Source of the DNA: an uncultured Kineothrix sp.
Lineage (GTDB): Bacteria > Bacillota > Clostridia > Lachnospirales > Lachnospiraceae
Direction: 5' to 3'
Assembly (NCBI GenBank): GCA_910587275.1
Contig: CAJUMD010000061.1
Span: 1-19,064, forward strand
DNA length: 19,064 nt
The notes below the pieces were generated by a model that did not search any database, had not been told where the DNA came from, and worked only from the letters and a program-made list of their open reading frames with translations. Positions 11,747-18,812 of the stretch are shown here, one piece after another. Each line of letters opens with the position of its first letter. Within the stretch, counting starts at the first letter, position 1. The translations under genes and the position numbers were made by a program.

Positions 11747-12452
11747 CGTAACAAAACTCCAGGAGATGGAAACCGCGGAACTGGTTGAGTTTGCGGCGGC
11801 AAAGGACCGGAAGGCAAAGGAAACCGCGGTGGAACTTGACATCCTGAAAGCGGAACTGCAGCGCAGGGCGGAAAACGAACTGGAGGAGAAGAACGTCAAA
11901 TTCACGGAATTTTTCGGGAAAGTGAACAGTTACGTGAACGTGTCCTGTGCACAGAAACTGGAAATCCTGAACATGCCGATGGTCAGGAAACTGCTGGGGG
12001 AGGCGCTGTTAAGGGACAAGGTGACGGAGAAGCCCGCGGAAGTGAAGTATGACGTGGAGAAGAAATTTAAACAGGCGCTGATCGCGGTTGTGACAGGTGA
12101 CTATGACAACGAATTCACGGTGGAGCAGGTAATAGACGGCGCAGGGTGGCGGATGGACACAAGGCAGCGCAGCCTGATCCTGAAAAAGCTGAAAGGCGAG
12201 TATGCAAAGGACATTGCCATGCTCCGGAACACGCTGGGGAATCCGGTGCTGGAGGCTGATGAGGAACTGTATTATGTTTACAAGATAAAGAACTGGGAGC
12301 TTGTAAGGGCATTTTTTCCCACGGAGGGGTTTGGGGAAGCGGCAGCGGAGCTGAAGAAGTATGTTACCGTGGATGAAACGCCGAGGATTGAACTGAAATA
12401 CAGCAGGGAGGCGGTTGATGATGGCATCAAGGGCGACACCGGCGCAGCTTAG
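11709..12452 (+). CDS. Hypothetical coiled-coil early protein (247 aa)
   Basis: ATG 11709 follows a GGGGGA-rich RBS within the end of the AbrB-type gene. The N-terminal ~75 residues are a predicted coiled coil (VEFAAAKDRKAKETAVELDI, then LKAELQRRAENELEEK). A compact alpha/beta part follows (FTEFFGKVNSYVNVSCAQKL ... VEQVIDGAGWRMDTRQRSLI). In Mu the equivalent stretch before gp16 encodes Gam, which binds DNA ends, and a coiled-coil N-terminus would suit a Gam-like protein. I see no clear Gam motif, however, so the function is left open. Its C-terminus overlaps the GemA-like gene by 35 bp. Confidence 0.6.
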   Translation: MENRKTLADREIDVTKLQEMETAELVEFAAAKDRKAKETAVELDILKAELQRRAENELEEKNVKFTEFFGKVNSYVNVSCAQKLEILNMPMVRKLLGEALLRDKVTEKPAEVKYDVEKKFKQALIAVVTGDYDNEFTVEQVIDGAGWRMDTRQRSLILKKLKGEYAKDIAMLRNTLGNPVLEADEELYYVYKIKNWELVRAFFPTEGFGEAAAELKKYVTVDETPRIELKYSREAVDDGIKGDTGAA

Positions 12453-12852
12453 GAAAATATACGTGCTGGCAAGGGAAACGGGGATGGATTCCGACCTGCT
12501 CCACCTGTACGTTTCCAGCACGGTAAAAAAGGACAGCCTGTCACGGCTTACCGTTACGGATGCGGTAAAGGTGATTGACGGGCTGTCCGGAAAAAAGAAA
12601 AGCAGGGAGGAACATGCAACGAAAAAGCAGGAATGGAAGATAAAGGATCTTGCAAAAAAACTGGGATGGCTGGATAAGGACGGGGAAGCGGATGAAGGGC
12701 GGCTGAACAGTTTTTTAAGTGAAAGGATGGGCGTCCTGAATTACAGGTGGCTTTCCAAAAAAGAGGCATCCAATGCGATCGAGGCTTTCAAGTCCATGCT
12801 GGAGAGACAGGAGGAATGTGAAGATGGAAGCGGTTTACAGAAAAGTATATGA
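12418..12852 (+). CDS. gemA: GemA / Mu gp16-like regulatory protein (DUF1018)
   Basis: The protein of ~144 aa carries the gp16/GemA signature ASRATPAQLRKIYVLARETG, then LLHLYVSSTVKKDSLSRLT and VTDAVKVIDGL (residues ~3-55). The second half is a DUF1018-like helical region ending with KEASNAIEAFKSMLERQ. GemA of Mu affects host gene expression and DNA supercoiling; relatives lie in the early region of nearly all Mu-like phages. The start is a TTG-ATG-ATG triplet at 12415-12423. AGGGAGG (12405-12411) favours ATG 12418 or 12421. The end overlaps the endolysin start by 29 bp. Confidence 0.85.
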   Translation: MMASRATPAQLRKIYVLARETGMDSDLLHLYVSSTVKKDSLSRLTVTDAVKVIDGLSGKKKSREEHATKKQEWKIKDLAKKLGWLDKDGEADEGRLNSFLSERMGVLNYRWLSKKEASNAIEAFKSMLERQEECEDGSGLQKSI

Positions 12853-14137
12853 TTTTTCCGTACATAACGGCAGGATAGACTGGGACAGGCTGAAGGAGTC
12901 AGGGGTTGATTTTGTGATGCTCCGTGCCGGTTACGGGAAAAACAACATTGATGAAAGGTTTTATGATAATGCCAGTGCATGCATAAGGCTGGGGATCCCT
13001 TTCGGGATATACTGGTTCTCCTATGCCTATACGGTGGACATGGCGGAAAGGGAAGCCGGGTATGCACTGGATGCGGTGAAAAAATACAAGCTAGAATGCC
13101 CGGTGGCGTATGACCTTGAATATGATACCGTGCGGTATGCCGCGACAAAGGGTGTCGTCATCAGGAAAGAGCTGGCAACGGCAATGGCCGCCGCGTTCTG
13201 CGGAAGGGTCGGGCGTGCGGGTTACATGGCGGTAAACTATTCCAACCGGGATTACCTGGACAGGATGTTCAGTGACTGCCTGCTGTCGTACCCGCTTTGG
13301 TATGCGAGGTATAATAAAACGGCGGGACGGGAGGACATGGCGCTGTGGCAGTACAGTTCGGAAGGAAAAGTTCCCGGCGTGGATGGGAAGGTGGACATGA
13401 ATTATGCTTTCAGGGAACTGCCGAGCGAATCCGCCGGACAGGCAGGAATGGAAGGCAGCATCGGAACCGGGGAAGGCGTGACGGAATATTCCCTGAAAAG
13501 GGACGGAAGCCTGTTTTTCCGGATGGACGGCAGGAAAACGGATTTCCGGGTAAGGGAATTCCGCTGTAAGGACGGGAGCGATGCCGTAAAGGTGGATGCC
13601 GGGCTTGTGCGGATTTTACAGAAGATACGGGACTATTTCGGGAAGCCGGTGGTGGTTAATTCCGCATACCGCACGGAAGCCTATAATGCAAAGGTAAACG
13701 GGGCGGCCGGGTCAAGGCATTTATACGGGATGGCGGCGGACATCCGCATTGACGGCGTCACGCCGCTGACGGCGGCCGCCTATGCGGAAAGCATCGGCGT
13801 AAAGGGAATCGGGATGTACGGCAGTTTCGTGCATGTGGATACACGGGACGAAAAATATTTCTGGGCGGACCGGTCCGGCAACAGTGTTTCCACGTTCGGC
13901 GGCAGTCCCGGGACTGGAAAAGTGCCGGGGACGGGAACCGTGCTGAAACAGGGAAGCAGGGGGGAGGACGTGGCATGGCTGCAGGAACGGCTGAATGCAA
14001 AAATAAATGCGGGGCTTGACGTGGACGGCATTTACGGCGGACAGACGGGCGAGGCGGTAAGGTGCTTCCAGCGGTCAGCGGGAATTAAGGATGACGGCAT
14101 TGCGGGACCCGTTACGGTAGGGTACCTGGCGGCATAG
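12824..14137 (+). CDS. Three-domain endolysin: GH25 muramidase, M15 peptidase, PG-binding
   Basis: The 437-aa protein degrades peptidoglycan at lysis. Residues 5-197 are a GH25 lysozyme with D10 (KVYDFS), D97 and E99 (VAYDLEYD). Residues ~218-345 are a peptidase M15_3 (YcbK-like) domain with zinc ligands H299 and D306 (SRHLYGMAADI) and H337/D339 (FVHVDT), expected to cut stem-peptide or cross-bridge bonds. Residues ~372-435 are a PG_binding_1 wall-binding repeat (VLKQGSRGEDVAWLQERLN ... DGIYGGQTGEAV). There is no signal peptide, so export depends on a holin. ATG 12824 has AGGAGG 9 nt upstream. Unusually for a lysin, it lies before the Mor gene, inside the early transcript, while holin candidates lie after the terminator. 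Confidence 0.93.
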   Translation: MEAVYRKVYDFSVHNGRIDWDRLKESGVDFVMLRAGYGKNNIDERFYDNASACIRLGIPFGIYWFSYAYTVDMAEREAGYALDAVKKYKLECPVAYDLEYDTVRYAATKGVVIRKELATAMAAAFCGRVGRAGYMAVNYSNRDYLDRMFSDCLLSYPLWYARYNKTAGREDMALWQYSSEGKVPGVDGKVDMNYAFRELPSESAGQAGMEGSIGTGEGVTEYSLKRDGSLFFRMDGRKTDFRVREFRCKDGSDAVKVDAGLVRILQKIRDYFGKPVVVNSAYRTEAYNAKVNGAAGSRHLYGMAADIRIDGVTPLTAAAYAESIGVKGIGMYGSFVHVDTRDEKYFWADRSGNSVSTFGGSPGTGKVPGTGTVLKQGSRGEDVAWLQERLNAKINAGLDVDGIYGGQTGEAVRCFQRSAGIKDDGIAGPVTVGYLAA

Positions 14138-14166
14138 GGCATCCGGTGAAGGACGGGAGGCGGCTT

Positions 14167-14499
14167 ATGGTTACGGAAGGAATACTTGAAACCCTGACGG
14201 TGGACGACCTGCAGGAGCAGCATAAGGCATACGCAAGGATAATCGGCATTGAAAACATGGTAAAACTTTCGGAAATATTCGGGGGCAGCAGTTTTTACAT
14301 CCCGAAAAAGCAGGAACTTGTCAAGAACAGGGTATTCCGTGCCATCTCCGAGGAATATGACGGGACAAACATCCGGGAACTCTGCATGAAATATGACGTG
14401 GCGGAATCCACCGTGTACAAGGTGGTGAAGGAACAGATTTCCAGGGGAACCCGTAAGAACATACCGGGGCAGATGAGTTTTGCCGATTACAATATCTGA
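14167..14499 (+). CDS. mor: Mor-family transcription activator
   Basis: The 110-aa protein matches the Mor/C family: a dimerisation part (LQEQHKAYARIIGIENMVKL), the strand motif GGSSFYIPKKQELVKNR, then the DNA-binding EEYDGTNIRELCMKYDVAES followed by TVYKVVKEQ. In Mu, Mor is the last early protein and recruits RNA polymerase to the middle promoter, which leads via C to late genes. Here one Mor-like gene stands between early and late blocks, followed by a strong terminator, so it probably switches on the late operon directly. ATG 14167 has GGGAGG 6 nt upstream; GTG 14146 is less likely. Confidence 0.9.
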   Translation: MVTEGILETLTVDDLQEQHKAYARIIGIENMVKLSEIFGGSSFYIPKKQELVKNRVFRAISEEYDGTNIRELCMKYDVAESTVYKVVKEQISRGTRKNIPGQMSFADYNI

Positions 14500-14554
14500 T
14501 TCCCCGCATGATAAAGAGTTTTGTAAAAAAGACAGCGTGTGTGTGGATGTATTA
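14500..14554 (+). promoter_or_regulatory. Likely Mor-dependent late promoter region
   Basis: This 55-bp gap between the Mor stop and the terminator is AT-rich and holds a -10-like TAAAAT (14553-14558) without a matching -35, as in activator-dependent Mu promoters. A transcript from it would meet the terminator hairpin at once. The true start is therefore uncertain, and only 32 bp remain between the T tract and the next ATG. Confidence 0.3.
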
Positions 14555-14590
14555 AAATACCAGTGTGGGAAACCACAACTGGTATTTTTT
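14555..14590 (+). terminator. Strong terminator ending the early operon
   Basis: AAATACCAGT (14555-14564) pairs with ACTGGTATTT (14578-14587). The helix continues inside with GTGG (14565-14568) and CCAC (14573-14576) closed by a GAAA tetraloop, with a single bulged A at 14577. Six T follow (14585-14590). It lies 55 bp after the Mor stop, the expected early/late border. Confidence 0.88.
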
Positions 14591-14622
14591 ATTTTACGGT
14601 TGAAAGGAAAGAGGGAAAAAAG

Positions 14623-15129
14623 ATGGAAAACTGGCTGGTGGGACTGGTCACGGCAGCAGGGCTGTCGCTTATCACGTACCTTGTGGAAAGCGGTGCAAGG
14701 GTGCTGCGTGAGGAATTAAGGAAGAAAAAGGCGGAAGCGGCCGCGGCGGAGCGTCAGGTTATGTCCGTGGCCTTTGAAGGCGCGGACAGGATCCTGGAAG
14801 CAGTGGCAAGGGCCACGGTGGGAAAACTGGAAGGAAGCGTTGCATCGGAACTGCGGAAAAAGGTGAAGGACGGGAAAGCGGGTTATGGGGACCTGTGCCG
14901 GGTGGCGGAAACCGCATGCGGGGAAATCATCGGGCAGTTAAGGCCGGAACTGCAGACAGTGCTGATGGAATGCATCGGGGACCTGGAAGGCTATGTAAAA
15001 AACCGGATTGAATCCGTGCTTCCGGAAATAAAGGCGGATTATGCACAGAAGGCAGCAGCGAAACAGCTGGCGGAACGTGTGGTCAGGGGGAAGACGGATG
15101 AAACAGCGGATGCAGAAAGGCCGGATTAA
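14623..15129 (+). CDS. Holin-like membrane-anchored protein (LLH type possible)
   Basis: 168 aa from ATG 14623 (RBS AAAGAGGG). One N-terminal membrane helix, MENWLVGLVTAAGLSLITYL, is followed by a long charged, Ala-rich amphipathic region (REELRKKKAEAAAAERQ ... KQLAERVVRGKTDE). This layout is that of LLH-family phage holins (Phage_holin_6_1), in which a short membrane anchor is followed by a helical cytoplasmic domain. The start frame is set by the terminator upstream, since the longer frame from 14539 crosses the hairpin. It heads the late operon and overlaps the next gene by 32 bp. The holin role is inferred from layout and neighbours. Confidence 0.6.
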   Translation: MENWLVGLVTAAGLSLITYLVESGARVLREELRKKKAEAAAAERQVMSVAFEGADRILEAVARATVGKLEGSVASELRKKVKDGKAGYGDLCRVAETACGEIIGQLRPELQTVLMECIGDLEGYVKNRIESVLPEIKADYAQKAAAKQLAERVVRGKTDETADAERPD

Positions 15130-15262
15130 GCTGGTGGTATGGCTGCTCATACTGGCAACCGTGACAAGTGCCGGAATCAGCATGTACCTTGCGGGGCAGC
15201 CGCCGGAAGGGGAAACGTGCGGGACACGGGAGGAAGGAAATGGGAATGGCGGAGCTGGTTAA
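15098..15262 (+). CDS. Small single-pass membrane protein (54 aa)
   Basis: ATG 15098 with AGGGGGAAG upstream. The protein has a basic N-terminus (MKQRMQKGRIK), one transmembrane helix (LVVWLLILATVTSAGISMYL) and a short Gly/Glu-rich outside tail with one Cys. It overlaps both neighbours (32 bp before, 23 bp after), a compact layout typical of lysis cassettes. A pinholin, anti-holin or spanin-like role is possible, but no family is recognised. Confidence 0.55.
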   Translation: MKQRMQKGRIKLVVWLLILATVTSAGISMYLAGQPPEGETCGTREEGNGNGGAG

Positions 15263-15659
15263 ATACATCATAGACATAGGGATAACCCCCGTCCTTCTGG
15301 TGGTTTTCGTCCAGTATTTCATAAAACAGGATGAAAAACGGCAGCAGTCAATCCAAAAGGAATATGACAAGGCGCAGAAACGAACGGAGGACATTGAGCG
15401 GGCCGCAAAGGAAAGGGAAAACGTCCTGCTGGCGGCCGCGCAGCAGAGGGAGGCACTGATCCAGGACGAGGCCGCAAAAAGGGAATCGGTTATCCGGAAG
15501 GAAGCGGAAAAACGGGAGGGCATACTGATGGCGAACCTTGAGCGGATCACGAACACCATGGCGGACATCTCCCGCTCCATGCAGGGCATCCAGATGGACA
15601 TCGGCAGGATAGATGACCGGATAGACCGGATGGAACAGGGGGGACGGCACGGTGGATAA
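15240..15659 (+). CDS. BhlA/UviB-like holin candidate with coiled coil
   Basis: 139 aa from ATG 15240 (GGGAGG 6 nt upstream; ATG 15246 is also possible). One membrane helix at residues ~7-27 (YIIDIGITPVLLVVFVQYFI) is followed by KQDEKRQQSI. That resembles BhlA/UviB holin-like proteins, where a short helix is followed by KEnEKRE. A long coiled coil then runs to the end (~30-135), with heptads in KRTEDIERAAKERENVLLAA and SMQGIQMDIGRIDDRIDRME. It is longer than usual BhlA (~70 aa). Next to the two other membrane proteins it completes a lysis group; which one forms the pore cannot be said. Confidence 0.6.
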   Translation: MGMAELVKYIIDIGITPVLLVVFVQYFIKQDEKRQQSIQKEYDKAQKRTEDIERAAKERENVLLAAAQQREALIQDEAAKRESVIRKEAEKREGILMANLERITNTMADISRSMQGIQMDIGRIDDRIDRMEQGGRHGG

Positions 15660-15954
15660 GGTGGAAGTGGCAAAGGCAAAGGCACTCCGGGGAAACATCA
15701 TCGGGAAACTGTATGCCTGTTACGGGGATGACATAACAGTCTCGAACTTAAAGCAGCTTTTGTCATATAACGGCTACAACTCGGACAGGGAAATAAGGAA
15801 AGCCGTTTATTACCTTACCGGGGCACAGAAGGAGTACGTGAAACTGGTGTATGACAAAGACAATTACATGAATTCCCTGATATGGCTCACCCCCAGGGGG
15901 GTGAACCTGGCGGAAGGGGATGAAAAAGACATAGGAGTGGTGATGGATGAATAG
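15652..15954 (+). CDS. Winged-helix protein, Mu gp26-like position (paralogue A)
   Basis: 100 aa from GTG 15652, which overlaps the previous stop by 8 bp and has AGGGGGG 9 nt upstream. It looks like a winged helix: IIGKLYACYGDDITVSNLKQ, then REIRKAVYYLTGAQKEYVKL and the wing SLIWLTPRGVNLAEG. Size, fold and place before the gp27/DUF3486 gene match gp26-like proteins of Mu relatives, whose role in head or packaging functions is not known. It is similar in pattern to the following gene. Confidence 0.65.
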   Translation: MDKVEVAKAKALRGNIIGKLYACYGDDITVSNLKQLLSYNGYNSDREIRKAVYYLTGAQKEYVKLVYDKDNYMNSLIWLTPRGVNLAEGDEKDIGVVMDE

Positions 15955-16252
15955 GCTTGTGGAACTGGCGGAAAAGGAAATGGTAAGGCGGGAAATGCTG
16001 GAGATATGCCGGCAGAGCATCCCGCTGGGTGCGGACGGGAAGGTGCTGCAGGCAGTGCTGCGTAAAAGCGGGTATGACCTGACCGAGCAGCAGGTAACCG
16101 AGCAGCTGTATTACCTGCAGGGAAAGAAACTGGTGGAACTGCAGGATGCCAGCAACAGGACGCTTGGCATTCAACGGACTATTGCAAGAATCACGCCGGA
16201 GGGCATGGATGTGCTGGAAGGGAACGGGACCGCGGAAGGCGTGGGAGGCTGA
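15947..16252 (+). CDS. Winged-helix protein, Mu gp26-like position (paralogue B)
   Basis: 101 aa from ATG 15947, overlapping the preceding gene by 8 bp. The pattern repeats that of the previous protein: helix REMLEICRQSIPLGADGKVL, GYDLTEQQVTEQLYYLQGKK, LVEL, then ITPEGMDVLEGNG. The shared skeleton GY...YYL.G....V.L...LTP.G...EG points to a tandem duplication. Mu has a single gp26 gene. The stop is 2 bp before the DUF3486 gene. Confidence 0.65.
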   Translation: MNRLVELAEKEMVRREMLEICRQSIPLGADGKVLQAVLRKSGYDLTEQQVTEQLYYLQGKKLVELQDASNRTLGIQRTIARITPEGMDVLEGNGTAEGVGG

Positions 16253-16254
16253 GC

Positions 16255-16809
16255 ATGGAGCAGAACAGGAGCCACAGCAAGGTGGACAAACTGCCGCCGG
16301 AATTAAAAAGGGAAGTGGAGGAAAGGCTTCTTTCGGGGGAAACTTATGAAGGCATATCGGATTACCTGAAAGGGCAGGGGGAAGATATCCATTATTCCTC
16401 TATCGGGCGGTACGGACAGAAATTTTTAAAACGTTTTGAGTCTGTCAGGATTGCCAAGGAATTTGCCAAGCTGCTTGCCGAGGACAATGCCGACCGCCCA
16501 ACCACCGAACTGCATGAGGCAAACAACCTGCTGGCAAGCCAGCTGATCATGGAGGCGCTGGTGGATGACCGGATGGATGCGGAGGAGCGCGGGAAGATGG
16601 CGAAATCCATAGCATCACTGCAGAGGGCGCAGGTAAGCAATGAAAAACTGAAGCTCCAGTCACGGAAGGAGCGCGGCGCGGTACATGTGGCAATGGAAAT
16701 GTTAAAAGACAAGGTTTTTGCGGAAATCGCAGAGGGGCATCCGGAGATCGCGGATGCACTCATGCAGCTGGCGGATGAAACGGAAAAGGAAATGCAGAAA
16801 ATGCAGTAA
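16255..16809 (+). CDS. DUF3486 protein (Mu gp27-like), probable small terminase partner
   Basis: The 184-aa protein starts with the family pattern NRSHSKVDKLPPELKREVEE, then LLSGETYEGISDYLKGQG and DIHYSSIGRYGQKFLKRFES, an HTH-type DNA-binding region in residues ~8-62. A long helical C-terminus follows (LMEALVDDRMDAEERGKMAK-like, ~90-184). DUF3486 members in Mu-like phages sit directly before the large terminase and are thought to act as the DNA-recognising small terminase subunit. Start ATG 16255 is two bases after the previous stop. Full length for the family. Confidence 0.85.
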   Translation: MEQNRSHSKVDKLPPELKREVEERLLSGETYEGISDYLKGQGEDIHYSSIGRYGQKFLKRFESVRIAKEFAKLLAEDNADRPTTELHEANNLLASQLIMEALVDDRMDAEERGKMAKSIASLQRAQVSNEKLKLQSRKERGAVHVAMEMLKDKVFAEIAEGHPEIADALMQLADETEKEMQKMQ

Positions 16810-16987
16810 ACGCTGTTTCGTGTTTTCAGGCATTTTTGATGGAAAACGGGGAAATGTCCGGGAAAAATAAATTAAAGGGAATTTAAGCCGTTTAAAGCGG
16901 TTTTAAACATGGTTCCTGCGGAAGCATGTATCCATGTTCATGCCCGCAGGGAATCCGACAGAAATGTATCCCTGGAGGTTGATGCAC
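16810..16987 (+). other. Intergenic gap with stem-loop (hairpin 16915-16950)
   Basis: This is the only sizeable gap in the late operon (178 bp). It holds a two-part stem: CCTGCGG (16915-16921) with CCGCAGG (16944-16950), and inside it GCATG (16924-16928) with CATGC (16939-16943), around a 10-nt loop. There is no T tract. The hairpin lies 24 nt before the RBS of the next gene, so an RNA-processing or translational role is more likely than termination. The rest is AT-rich and holds no ORF. Confidence 0.5.
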
Positions 16988-17302
16988 ATGGGACAGGAAA
17001 AAGAAGGCTGGAAGATACAGGCGGAGACGCTGTTTTTTAAGGAACACAGGAAGATAAACGACATATGTCCGGCAGTAGGGCGCACGAGGAAATATGTTTC
17101 CGCGCATCTGCAGGGATGTGCAGGGTACGCGGAGGAAAAAAGGTACCGGGAAAAACGGCAGGAGGAAAAAAGACGCCGGTACCGGCGGGAATGGGACAGG
17201 ACCAACAGGGGATGCCGCACGGCGGACGGCCCGGTGACAGCGGAAACCATGAGGCGGGAACATGATGTTGCCGTACGGATATTAAGTTCGGAAAGGTACT
17301 GA
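16988..17302 (+). CDS. Small HTH protein, possible second terminase small subunit
   Basis: 104 aa from ATG 16988 (GGAGG 9 nt upstream; ATG 16982 is only 3 nt from it). The N-terminal HTH-like segment, AETLFFKEHRKINDICPAVG then RTRKYVSAHL, resembles the homeodomain-like start of phage small terminases. The middle is extremely basic and coiled (EEKRYREKRQEEKRRRYRRE), suited to DNA binding. The gene ends 1 bp before the large terminase start. Together with the DUF3486 gene this gives two candidates for the packaging recognition protein. Confidence 0.62.
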   Translation: MGQEKEGWKIQAETLFFKEHRKINDICPAVGRTRKYVSAHLQGCAGYAEEKRYREKRQEEKRRRYRREWDRTNRGCRTADGPVTAETMRREHDVAVRILSSERY

Positions 17303-17303
17303 C

Positions 17304-18803
17304 ATGGATGCAAGGGAGTTTGCAAGGGAGTTCAGAAAAGCAAATAATAGCGGTCCGGATTCCCCGGAGGCAGTAAGGAAAAGGAATATTGAAGCCGGCC
17401 GGAGGGACCTCAGGATTTTCTGCAATCTCCGTAAGCCCGACTTTTATAAAAAAGAAAGGGAATATCAGGATATCCTGTGCGGTACGCTCCAGAAGGCTTA
17501 TGAGAAAAAGCTGCTGAATACAGAGACGGGTAGGCCGGTGAAATACCTTATTATAAACCTGCCGCCCGGCTTCGGGAAATCCTATACACTGGCAAATTTT
17601 GTCAACTGGTGTTACGGGCAGGACGTGAAAAATAAAGTGATAACCGTTTCTTACAATGGAATCATTGCCCCCGAATTTTCCAGGACGGCAAAGGAGATGA
17701 TCCAGGAAGAAGAAACGCCGGGGGAGGAAAGTTATGTGACCCGCAGCTTTTTCCCCGGCCTGAAAATAAAATACGGGGACAGTTCCGTGATGAAATGGAG
17801 CCTGGAAGGCAGTTACACAAGCTACCTGGCGACATCGTTTGACGGGACCCTGACGGGCATGAGGGGGAACATCATCATTATTGACGACCCCATAAAATCC
17901 GCGGAGGAGGCAGTAAATGACGCGGTTAAGGAAAAACACTGGAATTTCTTCAAAAACACGCTTTCCTCCCGCATGCTGCCGGGGGCACTGTGCATCATTG
18001 TCCTGACGCGCTGGGCCACGGATGACCTGGCAGGGCGTGTAATGGAAAAGTTCCCGGGGCAGTGCCACGAACTGAAGATACCGGCACTGACGGAGGACAG
18101 CCCGCAGGGGACCAGTACCTGTGAAGACCTGTATCCGACGGAAGACCTGCAGAACAAGAGGGAAACCCTGGACGGGGAAATCTGGGGGGCAAACTACATG
18201 CAGGTGCCCGTTGATAAAAAAGGTGCCCTGTATGGGACGTTTAAGACCTATGATGCCGTGGACGGCAGCCGGTTCGAGCGTGTGATCAGTTACACGGACA
18301 CGGCGGACGAGGGGGATGATTTCCTCTGCTGCATATCGGGGGGCGTCATTGGCAGGTACGGTTACGTAACGGATGTTTACTACACGGATGAAGGGATGGA
18401 AGTGACGGAGCCGGAGACGGCAAGGCGCCTGCAGCTGGCAGGGGTCAGGGAGGCACTGATCGAGAGCAACAACGGCGGGCGGGGGTTTGCCCGCAACGTC
18501 ATCCATGAACTGAAACAGCTGAAATGCCATAAATGCAGCGTGACATGGTTTTACCAAAGCCGTCCAAAAAAACCGCGCATCCTTACCAATGCGACCAACG
18601 TCATGGAGCAGGTCATCATGCCGGAGGACTGGGAGCAGAGGTGGCCGAAATTCGCGGAACACGTTAAGAAGTTCCAGCGGAAAGGGAAAAATGACCATGA
18701 CGACGGGGAGGATGCACTGACGGGATTCGTGGAAATGGTAAACGGCGACGTAAAAGGGAAGAAGAAGGCACGGATCGGCAGCAAGAAAAAACTTGGACTG
18801 TAG
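17304..18803 (+). CDS. terL: Phage terminase large subunit
   Basis: The 499-aa packaging motor has an N-terminal ATPase with Walker A LPPGFGKSY (86-94), Walker B IIIIDDPIKS (190-199) and the coupling/arginine-containing IIVLTRWATDDLAGRV (231-246). The C-terminal RNase-H-like nuclease has D332 (ISYTDTADEG), E387 (ALIESNNGG) and the acidic end motif NDHDDGEDAL (463-472). The DDPIK...LTRW..DDLAGR pattern is that of the TIGR01630-type terminases of siphophages. It pumps phage DNA into proheads and cuts it; in a Mu-like phage it must cut in host DNA beyond the phage end. ATG 17304 has a weak RBS (GAAAGG) and lies 1 bp after the previous gene. All motifs are intact. Confidence 0.95.
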   Translation: MDAREFAREFRKANNSGPDSPEAVRKRNIEAGRRDLRIFCNLRKPDFYKKEREYQDILCGTLQKAYEKKLLNTETGRPVKYLIINLPPGFGKSYTLANFVNWCYGQDVKNKVITVSYNGIIAPEFSRTAKEMIQEEETPGEESYVTRSFFPGLKIKYGDSSVMKWSLEGSYTSYLATSFDGTLTGMRGNIIIIDDPIKSAEEAVNDAVKEKHWNFFKNTLSSRMLPGALCIIVLTRWATDDLAGRVMEKFPGQCHELKIPALTEDSPQGTSTCEDLYPTEDLQNKRETLDGEIWGANYMQVPVDKKGALYGTFKTYDAVDGSRFERVISYTDTADEGDDFLCCISGGVIGRYGYVTDVYYTDEGMEVTEPETARRLQLAGVREALIESNNGGRGFARNVIHELKQLKCHKCSVTWFYQSRPKKPRILTNATNVMEQVIMPEDWEQRWPKFAEHVKKFQRKGKNDHDDGEDALTGFVEMVNGDVKGKKKARIGSKKKLGL

Positions 18804-18812
18804 GGGGACGTT

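Noticed and set aside
10835..11905. 356-codon reverse frame across ribozyme copy 2
   Set aside because: It crosses several well-supported forward genes and the ribozyme. Its resemblance to another reverse frame at 8832-9080 comes only from the duplicated ribozyme.
11709..12452. Naming this gene Gam (DNA-end protecting protein)
   Set aside because: Position and coiled coil fit, but no recognisable Gam sequence motif is present.
17037..18698. 553-codon reverse frame opposite the terminase
   Set aside because: Antisense shadow caused by the purine-rich, stop-poor complementary strand; no RBS or domain.
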